Shown: positions 27,621 through 34,819 of the stretch, piece after piece | Layout of the letters: every line of letters begins with the position of its first letter | Numbering within the stretch: the stretch's first letter is position 1 | Made by a program: the position numbers and the translations under genes | NCBI RefSeq assembly: GCF_006874585.1 | Contig: NZ_CP029761.1 | Span: forward strand, 1 to 64,000 | Direction of reading: 5' to 3' | From: Sphingomonas sp. IC081 | Lineage (GTDB): Bacteria; Pseudomonadota; Alphaproteobacteria; Sphingomonadales; Sphingomonadaceae | DNA length: 64,000 nt | Notes under the pieces: generated by a model | What the model was told of the DNA's origin: nothing | Databases searched by the model: none | Seen by the model: the letters and a program-made list of their open reading frames with translations, nothing else

Positions 27621-27964
27621 GCCTTGAATTCTACGGCATTCCCAACTGCGACACCGTGAAGAAGGCGCGTAAGTGGCTGGAAGCGCGCGGCAGCGACTAC
27701 ACCTTCCATGACTACAAGAAGGAAGGCGCCGATGCCGCGCGGCTTGAAAAGTGGATTGCCGTGGCGGGCTGGGAAAAGCTGCTGAACCGTGCGGGCACCA
27801 CGTTCAGGAAGCTGCCGGATGCGGACAAGCAGGACCTCGATGCCGCCAAGGCGGTGGCGATCATGGTCGCGCAGCCCAGCACGATCAAGCGTCCGGTCGT
27901 CGAACATCCGGGCGGCTTGCTGGTGGGCTTCAAGGAGCCGGAATGGGAAGCCGCGCTTGGCTAA
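27617..27964 (+). CDS. ArsC/Spx-family thioredoxin-fold reductase (YffB-like)
   Basis: A 115-residue protein of the ArsC family. It begins with GTG and reads [20 protein letters not shown], the single-cysteine motif of the YffB/Spx-like branch, then KRPVVEHPGGLLVGF near the C-terminus. True arsenate reductase activity is doubtful; the YffB branch is of unknown substrate. Overlaps the ABM gene by 4 bp. Confidence 0.88.
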   Translation: MSLEFYGIPNCDTVKKARKWLEARGSDYTFHDYKKEGADAARLEKWIAVAGWEKLLNRAGTTFRKLPDADKQDLDAAKAVAIMVAQPSTIKRPVVEHPGGLLVGFKEPEWEAALG

Positions 27965-27989
27965 ATCCTAAGGAATAACAGGGGCGACA

Positions 27990-28571
27990 ATGGATCCGGT
28001 AGAATGGATCGCGGCGGCACTGGGGCTCGCCAATATCGCACTTCTGGTGCGGCGCAGCGTGTGGAACTACCCGTTCGGCATGGCGATGGTGGCGCTGTAC
28101 TTCGTGGTGTTCTGGCAGGCCAAGCTTTATGGCGAGGCGGGCCTGCAGATCTTCTTCTTCGCGGCGCAGGGCTGGGGCTGGCTGCTCTGGGTGCGCGCGG
28201 GCGGGGGTGAGAGCCGGGTGCCGGTGCGGCGGCTGGGCGGTTTCAGCCGTGCGCTCTGGCTGGTGGCGACGGCGGCGCTGGCGCTGAACCTCGGCTGGGT
28301 CATGCACAAGTTCACCGATGCCTCGTTGCCCTATGCCGATGCGGCGATCGCCGGGGCCTCGATCGCCGCGCAGATTCTGCTGGCGTTCCGCCGGATCGAG
28401 AACTGGGTGCTGTGGATCGCCATCGATGTCGCCTCCATCGGGGTCTATGCCTACAAGGACCTGTGGCCGACGGCGGCGCTCTATGTGGTGTTTCTGGTGA
28501 TGTCGGTGCTGGGCCTGATCGAATGGGCGGCGGCCGAGCGGGGCCAGGATCGGGAACTCAAGCCCGCGTGA
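27990..28571 (+). CDS. pnuC: Nicotinamide riboside transporter PnuC
   Basis: Inner-membrane facilitator for nicotinamide riboside. The 193-residue product has seven predicted helices with PnuC signatures WNYPFGMAMVALYFVVFW and ENWVLWIAIDVASIGVYAYK; the tryptophan/asparagine residues at the substrate site are in these segments. The next gene overlaps by 4 bp and encodes a kinase domain that would trap the substrate. Confidence 0.93.
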   Translation: MDPVEWIAAALGLANIALLVRRSVWNYPFGMAMVALYFVVFWQAKLYGEAGLQIFFFAAQGWGWLLWVRAGGGESRVPVRRLGGFSRALWLVATAALALNLGWVMHKFTDASLPYADAAIAGASIAAQILLAFRRIENWVLWIAIDVASIGVYAYKDLWPTAALYVVFLVMSVLGLIEWAAAERGQDRELKPA

Positions 28572-29083
28572 TCACGGTCTGCCTCCATGGCGCGGAAAGC
28601 ACGGGCAAGTCGGTAATGGCGGCGCGGCTGGGGCTGCCGTGGGTGCCGGAATATGGCCGCACTTATTGCGAGGAGCGCGGCACCGACCTGGCGATGGCGG
28701 ACCTCCTCGCGATTGCCGAAGGGCAGGCGGAGGCAAGCCGCAAGGCGATGGCAGCGGCCCCGGCGGTGCTGTTGCTCGATACCGATCAGCTGATGACGGC
28801 GGCCTGGGCGCAGATGCTGTTCGGCGAGGTGCCCGAAGCGCTGATGGGCTATCCCAAGGCAGACCACTACCTGTTGTTTTCGCCGGACGTGCCGTGGCGC
28901 GACGATGGGACGCGGTTTTTCGGGACCGACGAAGCCCGCGCCCGGTTTGCCGCGCTGGCGGAGGAGATGCTGGTGCGGGCAGGGGTGCCGTTCTCGCGCA
29001 TCGGCGGATCCTGGGATGAGCGTGAGGTGCAGGTTCGTGCGGCGATTCGCGATTTGAAGGAAAGCGAAAGTCCTGGGGGATGA
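28568..29083 (+). CDS. NadR-like ribosylnicotinamide kinase
   Basis: A 171-residue P-loop protein starting with GTG and reading ITVCLHGAESTGKSVMAARL. The Walker A is GAESTGKS, and VPEYGRTYCEERG matches the kinase domain of NadR. It lacks the DNA-binding and adenylyltransferase domains of full NadR. Overlap with pnuC (GTGA) suggests a two-gene uptake/phosphorylation unit giving nicotinamide mononucleotide. The function is inferred from family and context. Confidence 0.9.
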   Translation: MITVCLHGAESTGKSVMAARLGLPWVPEYGRTYCEERGTDLAMADLLAIAEGQAEASRKAMAAAPAVLLLDTDQLMTAAWAQMLFGEVPEALMGYPKADHYLLFSPDVPWRDDGTRFFGTDEARARFAALAEEMLVRAGVPFSRIGGSWDEREVQVRAAIRDLKESESPGG

Positions 29084-29091
29084 TCCCCCAG
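29073..29091 (+). terminator. Hairpin at the end of the NadR-like gene
   Basis: A 7-bp CTGGGGG/CCCCCAG stem with a five-base loop spans the stop codon. It may act as a weak terminator before the convergent ubiG. Confidence 0.35.
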
Positions 29092-29234
29092 ACCCTCGAA
29101 ATGTCTTCGTTGCGCCCAGCCTGTCGGTAGTGCGCTCCTTGCGGTGCAGCCATTATGTCTCCCAGCGCAGCTATGGGCGCGGAACGGATCGCACAGGGCA
29201 CCACGGAGACGGTATTTTACCCCCTGAGTTATCC

Positions 29235-29987
29235 TTACTTCTTCTTCGTAGCCGTCACGATGAAGTTCAGCGAGAGATCGTCCGACAGGTGTAGCCCCTT
29301 CGTCGGCGACCAGGCGATGCCCCTGGGCTCGGCCAGCGTCAGGCCCGCGCCTTCGGCCAGTTCACGCAGTTCCTCGGGCGTCGCGAACTGATGCCAGTCG
29401 TGCGTGCCGCGCGGCACTTTGCCCAGCCGCTCGGCCGCCTCGACCAGCAGCAGGCGCGAGGCGGGGGTGCGGTTGGGGCAGGAGAGGATCATCAGCCCGT
29501 CGTCCGCCAGCGCGGCGGCAAGCTGGCCGATGAACAGCGCCTTGTCGGTCACGTGCTCGATCACTTCCAGCGAGCAGACGAGGTCGTAGCCCGAGAGCCC
29601 CAGCGCACCCAGTTCACCGTGTCTGTAGTCGATGGGGAGCCCCATCGCCTCGGCATGGGCACGGGCCGCCGCAACGTTCTCGGCCGCCGCGTCCACGCCC
29701 GTCACCGCCGCGCCAAGGCGGGCGAGGGGTTCGCAGAGCAGTCCGGCACCGCAGCCGGCATCGAGCGCGCGCTTGCCGGCCAGCGGTTTCAAGGCACGGG
29801 AATCGCTACCGAAATGCCGGTCGATCTCGGCGCGGATGAAGCTGAGGCGCACTGGGTTGAGCTGGTGGAGCATCGCCGAAGTGCCCTTCGGATCCCACCA
29901 CTCGGCCGCCAGCGCGCCGAAGTGGGCGGCTTCCTTCGGATCGATTGTTGCGCCAGAAGGCGTGTTCGAAGCAGTTGCATTATCCAT
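29235..29987 (-). CDS. ubiG: Ubiquinone biosynthesis O-methyltransferase UbiG
   Basis: SAM-dependent O-methyltransferase that acts twice in ubiquinone synthesis. The 250-residue product has the SAM motif ALDAGCGAGLLCEPLARLG and the UbiG signatures AAEWWDPKG and LEVIEHV. Length is typical. It is divergent from lysC, with a DnaA-box match in the 81-bp gap. Confidence 0.96.
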   Translation of the reverse strand: MDNATASNTPSGATIDPKEAAHFGALAAEWWDPKGTSAMLHQLNPVRLSFIRAEIDRHFGSDSRALKPLAGKRALDAGCGAGLLCEPLARLGAAVTGVDAAAENVAAARAHAEAMGLPIDYRHGELGALGLSGYDLVCSLEVIEHVTDKALFIGQLAAALADDGLMILSCPNRTPASRLLLVEAAERLGKVPRGTHDWHQFATPEELRELAEGAGLTLAEPRGIAWSPTKGLHLSDDLSLNFIVTATKKK

Positions 29988-30015
29988 GACTCCCCCCTAA
30001 CAGCCCGCCGAACTC

Positions 30016-30024
30016 TTATCCACA
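30016..30024 (+). promoter_or_regulatory. Isolated DnaA-box match upstream of lysC
   Basis: TTATCCACA, the exact DnaA-box consensus, lies between the divergent ubiG and lysC starts. Single boxes occur by chance, so binding is unproven, but the place is right for DnaA to act on one of the promoters. Confidence 0.4.
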
Positions 30025-30068
30025 CGCGCATCGTTCATGCGCACAATCTCACGGGGAGCAACGGCACC

Positions 30069-31328
30069 TTGGCACGTATCGTGATGAAATTCGGCGGCAC
30101 TTCGATGGCCGGGACCGAGCGAATCCGGCGCGTGGCGGGTATCGTCAAACGTCAGCAGGAAGCCGGCCACGAAGTCGCGGTCGTCGTTTCGGCGATGGCG
30201 GGCGAGACGGACCGTCTCGTCAACTTCTGCCGTGAGGCCAATGCGCTTTACGATCCCGCCGAATACGACGTCGTTGTCGCTTCGGGCGAGCAGGTCACTT
30301 CGGGCCTGTTGGCGCTGACGCTGCAGGCCATGGGCTGCAAGGCGCGCTCGTGGCTGGGTTGGCAGCTGCCGATCAAGACCGACGACGCCCACGCCAAGGC
30401 CCGTATCGAGGACTTCGATTCGGAAGCCCTGCTGGCCTCGATGGCGGCGGGCGAAATCGCCGTGATTCCCGGTTTCCAGGGCGTTTCGCCGGACAATCGC
30501 ATCACCACGCTGGGGCGCGGCGGTTCGGACACTTCGGCGGTGGCCGTGGCGGCGGCGGTCAAGGCTGACCGCTGCGACATCTACACCGATGTCGACGGCG
30601 TCTACACCACCGACCCGCGCATCGTCGCCAAGGCGCGCAAGCTGCCGCTGGTGACCTATGAAGAAATGCTCGAACTGGCCTCGGTCGGCTCGAAGGTGCT
30701 GCAGACCCGCTCGGTCTCCCTCGCGATGAAGGAGAACGTGCGCGTGCAGGTGCTGTCCTCGTTCATCGACGAGAACGCCCCTGCGGCAGACACCCTCCCC
30801 GGAACGATGATCGTCAGCGACGAAGAACTTGAAGGAAGCGATATGGAACGCCAGCTGATCACCGGCATCGCCGCTGACAAGAACGAAGCCAAGGTTACCC
30901 TTACCCGCGTGCCGGACCGTCCGGGCGCCGTGGCCGCGATCTTCGCGCCGCTGGCCGAGCAGAACATCAACGTCGACATGATCATCCAGAACGTCGCCAA
31001 GGACAAGGGCGAGACCGACGTCACTTTCACCGTGCCGCAGGCCGATCTCGTCCGCGCGCAGGCGCTGCTGGAAGAGCGCAAGGAAACGATCGGCTTCTAC
31101 CGCATGATCGCCGACAGCAATGTCGCCAAGGTCTCGGTCGTTGGCGTCGGCATGCGCAGCCATGCCGGTGTCGCCTCCACCATGTTCAAGACGCTGGCCG
31201 ATCGCGGCATCAACATCATCGCCATCTCCACCAGCGAGATCAAGGTTTCGGTCCTGATCGACACCGACGAGACCGAACTGGCAGTGCGCGTGCTGCACAC
31301 GGCTTACGGGCTCGACGCGGCGGCCTGA
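30069..31328 (+). CDS. lysC: Aspartate kinase
   Basis: First step of the aspartate pathway to lysine, methionine, threonine and diaminopimelate. The 419-residue product has the kinase domain with KFGGTSMAG (near the N-terminus) and TLGRGGSDTSAVA (about 165-177), and two ACT domains in the last 150 residues that likely bind lysine/threonine as feedback inhibitors. The start is TTG at 30069, giving the alphaproteobacterial N-terminus MARIVMKFGGTS and preceded by GGGGAG; an ATG 15 bp later would remove only five residues. Confidence 0.95.
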   Translation: MARIVMKFGGTSMAGTERIRRVAGIVKRQQEAGHEVAVVVSAMAGETDRLVNFCREANALYDPAEYDVVVASGEQVTSGLLALTLQAMGCKARSWLGWQLPIKTDDAHAKARIEDFDSEALLASMAAGEIAVIPGFQGVSPDNRITTLGRGGSDTSAVAVAAAVKADRCDIYTDVDGVYTTDPRIVAKARKLPLVTYEEMLELASVGSKVLQTRSVSLAMKENVRVQVLSSFIDENAPAADTLPGTMIVSDEELEGSDMERQLITGIAADKNEAKVTLTRVPDRPGAVAAIFAPLAEQNINVDMIIQNVAKDKGETDVTFTVPQADLVRAQALLEERKETIGFYRMIADSNVAKVSVVGVGMRSHAGVASTMFKTLADRGINIIAISTSEIKVSVLIDTDETELAVRVLHTAYGLDAAA

Positions 31329-31374
31329 CCCTCCGGCAAGCTCAGGGGGAGCGGCCGAACAGTCCGAGTTAGGG

Positions 31375-31403
31375 AAAGGCGGCGCAGGTAGCGCCGCCTT
31401 TTT
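31375..31403 (+). terminator. Intrinsic terminator after lysC
   Basis: AAAGGCGGCGC pairs with GCGCCGCCTTT around AGGTA, followed by more T. It is a clear intrinsic terminator and, being symmetrical in A and T, may also end the convergent DUF2239 gene. Confidence 0.8.
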
Positions 31404-31407
31404 CGTA

Positions 31408-31935
31408 TCAGTCTTCCTGAGATGGCTGCGCGAGTTCGAGGACGTGATCGCGCAAGTCTGCCGGCCATGCGGCCATGGCGGCGGCGAATTCTTCCAGCTT
31501 GTCTGCAAAGAGCAGGCGGCTCGCTTCCTCGAAACCGGGCAGGTCTCCGCCGAGCGCGGACATAACGCGGTAGGCGCGCTCGTGGGCGGCGCGTCTCGCG
31601 GTGCGGCCGCCGTCAGCCTTGCGCGCCTCGTCGACAAGCCGGCGCAGGGCCTGCGAGGCGCCGCCGGGTTGCCGGGCCAGCCAGTCCCACTGGCGGGGCA
31701 GCAAGGTCACTTCGCGGGCGGTGACGCCGAGTTTCGGGCGGCCGCGACGGCGCGGTGCTTCGCTTTCCTCCGGGATGGGCGCAGCGCCTCGCCAGTCGAG
31801 ATCGACAGGTCTTCCGGTGGCGTCGTCGAACACCAGCACGCCTTGTTCCTGTCCTGAAAGAGTGGCGATCAGCTCGGCGGGCGTTCCGCGCGCCAAGCGG
31901 GTGGTGCCGAGGAAGGCGGTGCAGGTCTGCGTCAT
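31408..31935 (-). CDS. DUF2239-family protein
   Basis: A 175-residue cytoplasmic protein of the DUF2239 family: TAFLGTTRLARG near the start, VLVFDDATGRPVDLDWRG, then a basic RRRGRPKLGV stretch and an LLPRQWDWLARQPGGASQALRRLVDEAR segment typical of the family. Function unknown. It shares its promoter region with the divergent GIY-YIG gene, and the region carries two copies of a TCCGGGTAAA dyad. Confidence 0.82.
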   Translation of the reverse strand: MTQTCTAFLGTTRLARGTPAELIATLSGQEQGVLVFDDATGRPVDLDWRGAAPIPEESEAPRRRGRPKLGVTAREVTLLPRQWDWLARQPGGASQALRRLVDEARKADGGRTARRAAHERAYRVMSALGGDLPGFEEASRLLFADKLEEFAAAMAAWPADLRDHVLELAQPSQED

Positions 31936-31952
31936 GGAAGGGGTCCTGAACT

Positions 31953-32007
31953 ATTTTTGTCCGGGTAAATTGAAATCGCGGCCCAGTCAATTTATCCGGG
32001 TAAAAAT
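31953..32007. promoter_or_regulatory. Twin TTTRTCCGGGTAAA dyads between divergent genes
   Basis: Two near-identical 14-bp imperfect palindromes lie at 31956-31969 (TTTGTCCGGGTAAA) and 31991-32004 (TTTATCCGGGTAAA), 35 bp apart. They are nested in a larger inverted repeat: 31953-31973 is complementary to 31987-32007 except for two or three bases. They fall in the 91-bp gap between two divergent starts, ideal for one repressor to act on both genes. No regulator gene is adjacent. Confidence 0.65.
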
Positions 32008-32026
32008 GACTTCAGGGAATCGAATC

Positions 32027-32362
32027 ATGGATCGTGCCGATCGCAAGGCCGCGCTTGCCGAATATCGCGAACGCAAACCCGAACCGGGCGTCTACGCGCT
32101 GCGCTGCAACGCCAGCGAAGAGGTGTGGGTGGGTCGCACGCCGAACCTTCCGGCGATCCGCAACCGGGTGTTCTTCACCTTGCGGCTGGGTTCCACGCCG
32201 CAGCGTTCGTTGCAGGAGGCATGGAACACGCACGGGGCAGCGGCCTTTGCCTTCGAAGTGATGGAAGTGGTGGACGCCGAGAAGATCGGCCTCGGCTGGG
32301 AGCGCGAACTCAAGAAGCGCCATGCCGATTGGGTGGAGCGGCTGGGTGCGACGGCGATCTGA
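32027..32362 (+). CDS. GIY-YIG-like protein (degenerate)
   Basis: A 111-residue protein similar to GIY-YIG endonuclease domains: GVYALRCNASEEVWVGR corresponds to the GIY and YIG strands, but the second motif is VWVG, so the tyrosine is replaced by tryptophan. A conserved arginine and a glutamate (FEVMEVV) follow. It could be a non-catalytic or altered nuclease. The ATG at 32027 has CAGGGA at a good distance; an in-frame ATG at 32006 falls within the operator. Divergent from DUF2239. Confidence 0.7.
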   Translation: MDRADRKAALAEYRERKPEPGVYALRCNASEEVWVGRTPNLPAIRNRVFFTLRLGSTPQRSLQEAWNTHGAAAFAFEVMEVVDAEKIGLGWERELKKRHADWVERLGATAI

Positions 32363-32437
32363 TTGCCTCGCACTCCCTCCTCCCCACTTTCTACTCCGGA
32401 AAGGGAATCCCGCGCTTCACCCGTCCCATTCCAACCT

Positions 32438-32521
32438 CGTCATCCCCGCGAAGGCGGGGATCCCGCTTGTTCTTCAGGCGAGGCTAAAGGTAAGCGGGGC
32501 CCCCGCCTTCCCGGGGCCGAC
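32438..32521. repeat. CGTCATCCCCGCG-type intergenic repeat, copy A
   Basis: Begins CGTCATCCCCGCGAAGGCGGGGAT, with the hairpin TCCCCGC/GCGGGGA. A second GC-rich hairpin is around AGCGGGGCCCCCGCCT. The same layout occurs at 57821-57914. Here the right end has diverged. Such repeats are common between genes in Sphingomonadales and other alphaproteobacteria. Confidence 0.7.
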
Positions 32522-32530
32522 GGATGGTTT

Positions 32531-32797
32531 TAGGCGGCGTGGACAAATTCCTCGAGGTCACGACCGGAGGCAAAACCCGTCAATTCAAGGAGGTGAGGCG
32601 CAGGACTATGTCGATAGTTCAAGCCGAACCGACGCCGAAGTGGCGGGTTTTGGTCCGGCCCCTTCGGGGTAGCCCCCATTTGCCCCCCGGCGAGGCGCGC
32701 GGACGCGGGAAGAGTGGTTCTCTTTCAAGGCCGTGCAACGCTGCCGGGGGGCAAATGGGGGCTATCGTGACCTCGAGGAATTTGTCCACGCCGCCTA
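32531..32797. mobile_element. MITE-like element with perfect 33-bp terminal inverted repeats
   Basis: Bases 32531-32563 are the exact complement of 32765-32797. Both ends begin with TA, compatible with a TA target duplication as in IS630/Tc1-mariner elements. A second exact inverted repeat of 22 bp (32670-32691 with 32743-32764) is contiguous with the terminal repeat on the right but separated from it by 106 bp on the left. That 106-bp piece has its own imperfect ends (32564-32579 with 32644-32658), as if inserted. No transposase frame. Inference: non-autonomous element, possibly nested. Confidence 0.6.
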
Positions 32798-32834
32798 GGC
32801 GAGGTCAGTTAAGTGAGGCCCGTTTTTGGTCGCT

Positions 32835-34130
32835 TCAGAGTGCCTTGGCCAGTTCATCCCGGAACTTCGGATCGGCGAGCCCGATCAGCAGTTCCGCCCG
32901 CTGACGCAAAGACTTGCCGCGCAAGTTGGCGGCGCCGTGCTCGGTCACGATCCAGTGGACATCGTTGCGCGGCGTCGTCACCGGGCCGTCCAATCGGGGC
33001 ACGATGCGGCTGACGGTGCCGCCCTTTGCTGTTGAGCGGCAGGCGATCACCGAGGCTCCGCCTTTCGACGCATTGGCCCCGCGCACGAAGTCGAGCTGGC
33101 CGCCGGCGGCCGAGTGCTGCTGGCCGCCCATGAATTCGGAATTGCAGGCGCCCTGCAGGTCGACCTGGATAGTTGCGTTGACCGAGACCACCTTGTCGTT
33201 CCGGGCGATCACGGCGGGATCGTTCACCACGTCCACCGGCATCGAATAGACATGGGGGTTGGCGTCCAGCCAGCGGTAGAAGGGATCGTCGCCCATGGCG
33301 AAGGAATAGACGCTGAGGCCCGGCTGCGTCGTCTTCAGGCGATTGGTGACCGCCCCTTGCTGCGCCAGACGGGCGAGGGCCGGAGTGAGCAGTTCGGTAT
33401 GGATGCCCAAGTCGCGCCGGTTGGCGATGCGGCGGCAGACAGCGCCGGGCAGGTTGCCGATGCCCATCTGCAGGCAGGCGCCGTCATCGATCATTTCCGC
33501 GATCAGCGCCGCGATGGCCTCGTCCTCGGGCGCGGCCTCGGCTTCTCCGAAGCCGAGCAACGGGACATGGTTCTCGACCACGGCGGTGACCTGCGAGATG
33601 TGCAGCGGCGCCGGGCACGCGACGCGCGGCATCGCCGGATTGACCTCCACGATCACCGTCTTCGCGCTATGGGCGGCAGCGGAGGTATAGTCGTTGGCGG
33701 CACCGAAGCTGAAATAGCCGTCGGCGTCCATCGGCGAGACGGCCAGCACGCAGGCATCCATGCCCACTTCGTCGCGCATCACGCGGGGCGATCCGCTGAA
33801 GGCCGTGGGAACGAAGTCAATCAGTGCTTCGGTGGAGGGATCGGCCTTGATGAGGGCGCGTTCCACCCCGCTCATGAACAGGCATTGCGGGCGGATGCGG
33901 CCGAGCAGGTCGCGCCGCAGGATCGTCGATCCGGCGTGGGCCTGCGAAAGCAGGTACCAGACACGCAGGCCGGTGAGCGTCCCCGCTTCGGCCCGGCGGG
34001 CAAGCGCGGCAAGCAGGGCAGGGGGTTCGGCCACGACCATGCCCATGGCAAGGTCGCTGTTGCTGGCGATCGCCTCGACCGCTCTGTCGGCGGTGGTCAG
34101 GCGGGCTGCGTAGAGAGTTCTGGCATCCAT
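32835..34130 (-). CDS. Acetyl-CoA hydrolase/CoA-transferase family protein
   Basis: A 431-residue protein of the Cat2/AbfT class, which moves CoA between acetyl-CoA and a carboxylic acid such as 4-hydroxybutyrate. Motifs seen are LQMGIGNLPGAV in the middle and VTEHGAANLRGKSLRQRA near the C-terminus, both typical of the family. The catalytic glutamate is probably in VVENHVPLL. The ATG at 34128-34130 is taken because GGGGGG precedes it; an upstream start would add 12 unlikely residues. The substrate is unknown. Confidence 0.88.
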   Translation of the reverse strand: MDARTLYAARLTTADRAVEAIASNSDLAMGMVVAEPPALLAALARRAEAGTLTGLRVWYLLSQAHAGSTILRRDLLGRIRPQCLFMSGVERALIKADPSTEALIDFVPTAFSGSPRVMRDEVGMDACVLAVSPMDADGYFSFGAANDYTSAAAHSAKTVIVEVNPAMPRVACPAPLHISQVTAVVENHVPLLGFGEAEAAPEDEAIAALIAEMIDDGACLQMGIGNLPGAVCRRIANRRDLGIHTELLTPALARLAQQGAVTNRLKTTQPGLSVYSFAMGDDPFYRWLDANPHVYSMPVDVVNDPAVIARNDKVVSVNATIQVDLQGACNSEFMGGQQHSAAGGQLDFVRGANASKGGASVIACRSTAKGGTVSRIVPRLDGPVTTPRNDVHWIVTEHGAANLRGKSLRQRAELLIGLADPKFRDELAKAL

Positions 34131-34226
34131 CCCCCCATGGCTCTCACCATGGGGCGGCCAGATCAAGTGCCACCTAAGTCGTAGGGACGACGGGAAGCAG
34201 CACCCCGCCCGGTCAGGCTGATCCGC

Positions 34227-34688
34227 TCAGGCCGAGCGCGCGGCCGCCATGCGTGTGCTCAGGTCGTTCAGGATGCGGGCGGCCTCTTCGGTCTCGCCCT
34301 GCGCCGCGGCATCGCGCGCACGGGCGATCCCCGCCGCGATCGTCTCGCGCATGGGCGCCGGCACGCCTTCGCCCAGTCCGTCCACCGAGCCGGCCAGCGT
34401 GGCAAGCTGGGCGGCGGCCAGGGCGCGGTCTTCATGCTTGTCGTCGAGGCGGGTAGCCGTGCGGGCGGCGGAGACCTCGATGTCGAGAAGGGCGCTGCGT
34501 GCGCTTTGCGGCAGGGCTGCGAAGCGCAGCGAGGTGTCCTGGGGGACGGCGATCTCGGCTGCTGGGGTAGCGGTTTGCACGCGCTCGATTGCCAGCCAGG
34601 CGATCACCAGGCCGGAAACGGCGGCCAGCGTGAGGAGGAACAGGCTCGAGGGCTGGAGCAGGGCGCTGCGGCGGGAGGCTTTCGACAT
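34227..34688 (-). CDS. Membrane-anchored protein, hypothetical
   Basis: A 153-residue product: basic N-terminus (MSKASRRS), one membrane helix (LFLLTLAAVSGLVIAWLAIE) and an alanine-rich helical periplasmic region, probably coiled. No family recognised. A perfect 16-bp palindrome and a TATAAT box lie directly upstream, so it may be regulated separately. The frame extends to a TTG at 34718 within the palindrome, which is a less likely start. Confidence 0.6.
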   Translation of the reverse strand: MSKASRRSALLQPSSLFLLTLAAVSGLVIAWLAIERVQTATPAAEIAVPQDTSLRFAALPQSARSALLDIEVSAARTATRLDDKHEDRALAAAQLATLAGSVDGLGEGVPAPMRETIAAGIARARDAAAQGETEEAARILNDLSTRMAAARSA

Positions 34689-34704
34689 AGGGGGTGTCCG
34701 GAGG

Positions 34705-34729
34705 TTTTGATCGATCAAAAGGCATTATA
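34705..34729 (-). promoter_or_regulatory. Promoter with perfect palindromic operator
   Basis: On the minus strand a perfect TATAAT hexamer (34724-34729) is followed after three bases by the perfect palindrome TTTTGATCGATCAAAA (34705-34720). The palindrome would cover the transcription start, the usual place for a repressor. No clear -35 hexamer. Start of the gene is 17 bp downstream. Confidence 0.55.
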
Positions 34730-34819
34730 GACGGGCGGAAGTGGGGGCGGTGCGGGTGCTGCCGCTTGTGCGGCGGCATTCCTCATCCTATGGCGCAGGC
34801 TCGTTTATGACTGCGGGCT

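Noticed and set aside
32322..32904. Short plus-strand ORFs across the palindromic element
   Set aside because: They read through inverted repeats, have no ribosome-binding site, and no transposase motif.
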